Both the position numbers and the translations under genes were made by a program. From a virus: 38,151 nt of DNA. The stretch is taken from the IMG/VR virus record IMGVR_UViG_3300006793_000005, positions 1 to 38,151 of that record, one strand, 5' to 3'. Under the pieces are notes generated by a model, which saw only the letters and a list, made by a program, of their open reading frames with translations, searched no databases and was not told where the DNA came from. Shown here in pieces: positions 37,667 to 38,151 of this stretch (the first letter of the stretch is position 1; each line of letters opens with the position of its first letter).

Positions 37667-38151
37667 CTAGGTAGGCGTAATGCCAGTCAGGATGACCTGA
37701 GCGTTAGGCCGCTTGCAGCAGATGTTGTACCGGTGCTTCCAGAAGCCCTCGTAGGCGTCCTCGCCAGCCACGCGGAAGAGCACGTTGCCGTCCTCATCAG
37801 CGAACTGCCCGGTAGCAAGCTCAGCCAAGAGCCAGTCCTTGCTGTGCAGAAGTCCGATGGTCGAGACCGGGAACTGCCGGTCGTACTGGAACTTCACACC
37901 GCCGTAGGCCAGGTTCTGCTGGTTGTCCATCAGCTTGCCACCGGTGCCGTCGACCGAGACGTTGGAGTAGCCTCCACTCGCGCCGGTCGCGCCAAGAACA
38001 CCCGTCAACTGCACCGTGTAGCGATGGCGCATGAGAGCGTTCATCACCATCACGTCCGCATCGACCCCCGCGTCCTGCATCATGATGTCCATCATGTACT
38101 GCAAGCGCTCGAGGCTCAGGTCCGCACCAGCGTTGGTGCGGTCTCCGTTGC
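37667..38151 (-). CDS. Major capsid protein, C-terminal part (continues from the window start)
   Basis: This is the C-terminal part of the capsid gene; bases 38067-38151 duplicate 1-85. Going downstream from the join it reads through a Met-rich stretch (QYMMDIMMQDAG), a Gly-rich loop and a segment with KDWLLAELATGQFADEDGN, and ends at a TAG at 37669-37667. The last residues are VILTGITPT. A strong hairpin follows 16 bases after the stop, which fits a highly expressed gene that ends a transcript segment. The segment alone could be mistaken for a small complete gene starting at an internal TTG (38104), but the frame is open upstream across the circular join. Confidence 0.85.
   Translation of the reverse strand, partial: NGDRTNAGADLSLERLQYMMDIMMQDAGVDADVMVMNALMRHRYTVQLTGVLGATGASGGYSNVSVDGTGGKLMDNQQNLAYGGVKFQYDRQFPVSTIGLLHSKDWLLAELATGQFADEDGNVLFRVAGEDAYEGFWKHRYNICCKRPNAQVILTGITPT
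38067..38151. repeat. Terminal direct repeat, right copy (circularity overlap)
   Basis: This is the exact 85-base copy of the window start. Removing one copy gives a 38066-bp unit and restores an uninterrupted capsid gene across the join. Confidence 0.95.

Noticed and set aside
38067-38151. Packaging-generated terminal repeat
   Set aside because: The repeat is inside the capsid coding sequence and of k-mer-like length. An assembly overlap of a circular map is the simpler explanation.

Overview
The window is a complete or nearly complete genome of a short-tailed (podovirus-like), GC-rich, tailed dsDNA bacteriophage. The first 85 bases (1-85) are repeated exactly as the last 85 bases (38067-38151), so the sequence closes on itself with a unit of 38066 bp. 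The arbitrary cut falls inside the major capsid protein gene: its N-terminal part is on the minus strand at 1145-1 and its C-terminal part at 38066-37667. The host is probably a Gram-negative bacterium, because two short lipoprotein-like proteins and a membrane coiled-coil protein accompany the lysis enzymes. This is inference, and I cannot name the host.

Layout. A long minus-strand block reads from about 7778 down through base 1, across the junction, and on to 17967. It starts with an N6-adenine-type DNA methyltransferase, a DnaC-like AAA+ ATPase, an XRE regulator, a small beta-rich protein and a PDDEXK nuclease. It continues with two small basic proteins, the terminase subunits, the scaffold and the capsid protein. 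After a hairpin (37614-37651) come a small membrane protein, a Gly/Ala-rich virion protein, portal, head-tail adaptor, a large nozzle-like protein, several unrecognised structural proteins and three ejection-type internal virion proteins (321, 632 and 1948 aa). The block ends with a lysis cassette of CHAP endolysin, lipoprotein, a small protein and a membrane coiled-coil protein. Almost every junction is a 1-4 nt stop/start overlap, so the block looks translationally coupled.

A plus-strand block runs from 7793 to 17927. It has three small conserved genes (7793-8599), a roughly 700 bp mostly non-coding region rich in inverted repeats and G-tracts (8600-9312), and an isolated minus-strand winged-helix regulator (9313-9681). 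Small early-type genes with structured 5' leaders follow (9920-13193), then a zinc-ribbon protein, a C5-cytosine methyltransferase with a fully overlapping second reading frame, more small genes, an ERF annealing protein, a ribbon-helix-helix protein, an SSB and a secreted lytic transglycosylase. The two blocks converge at about 17.93-17.97 kb around a hairpin.

How it works together. I see no DNA or RNA polymerase, primase or integrase. Replication probably relies on the host, recruited by the helicase-loader-like ATPase, with phage SSB and ERF for recombination. Two methyltransferases could protect the DNA from restriction. The most interesting signals are (1) the dual-coding methyltransferase locus at 13826-14841, where both frames look protein-coding, and (2) three copies of an about 80-nt intergenic RNA element at 12027-12887, with conserved flanks and a central stem whose sequence changes while its pairing is kept. 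Family assignments below are from recognised motifs only; no database search was run.
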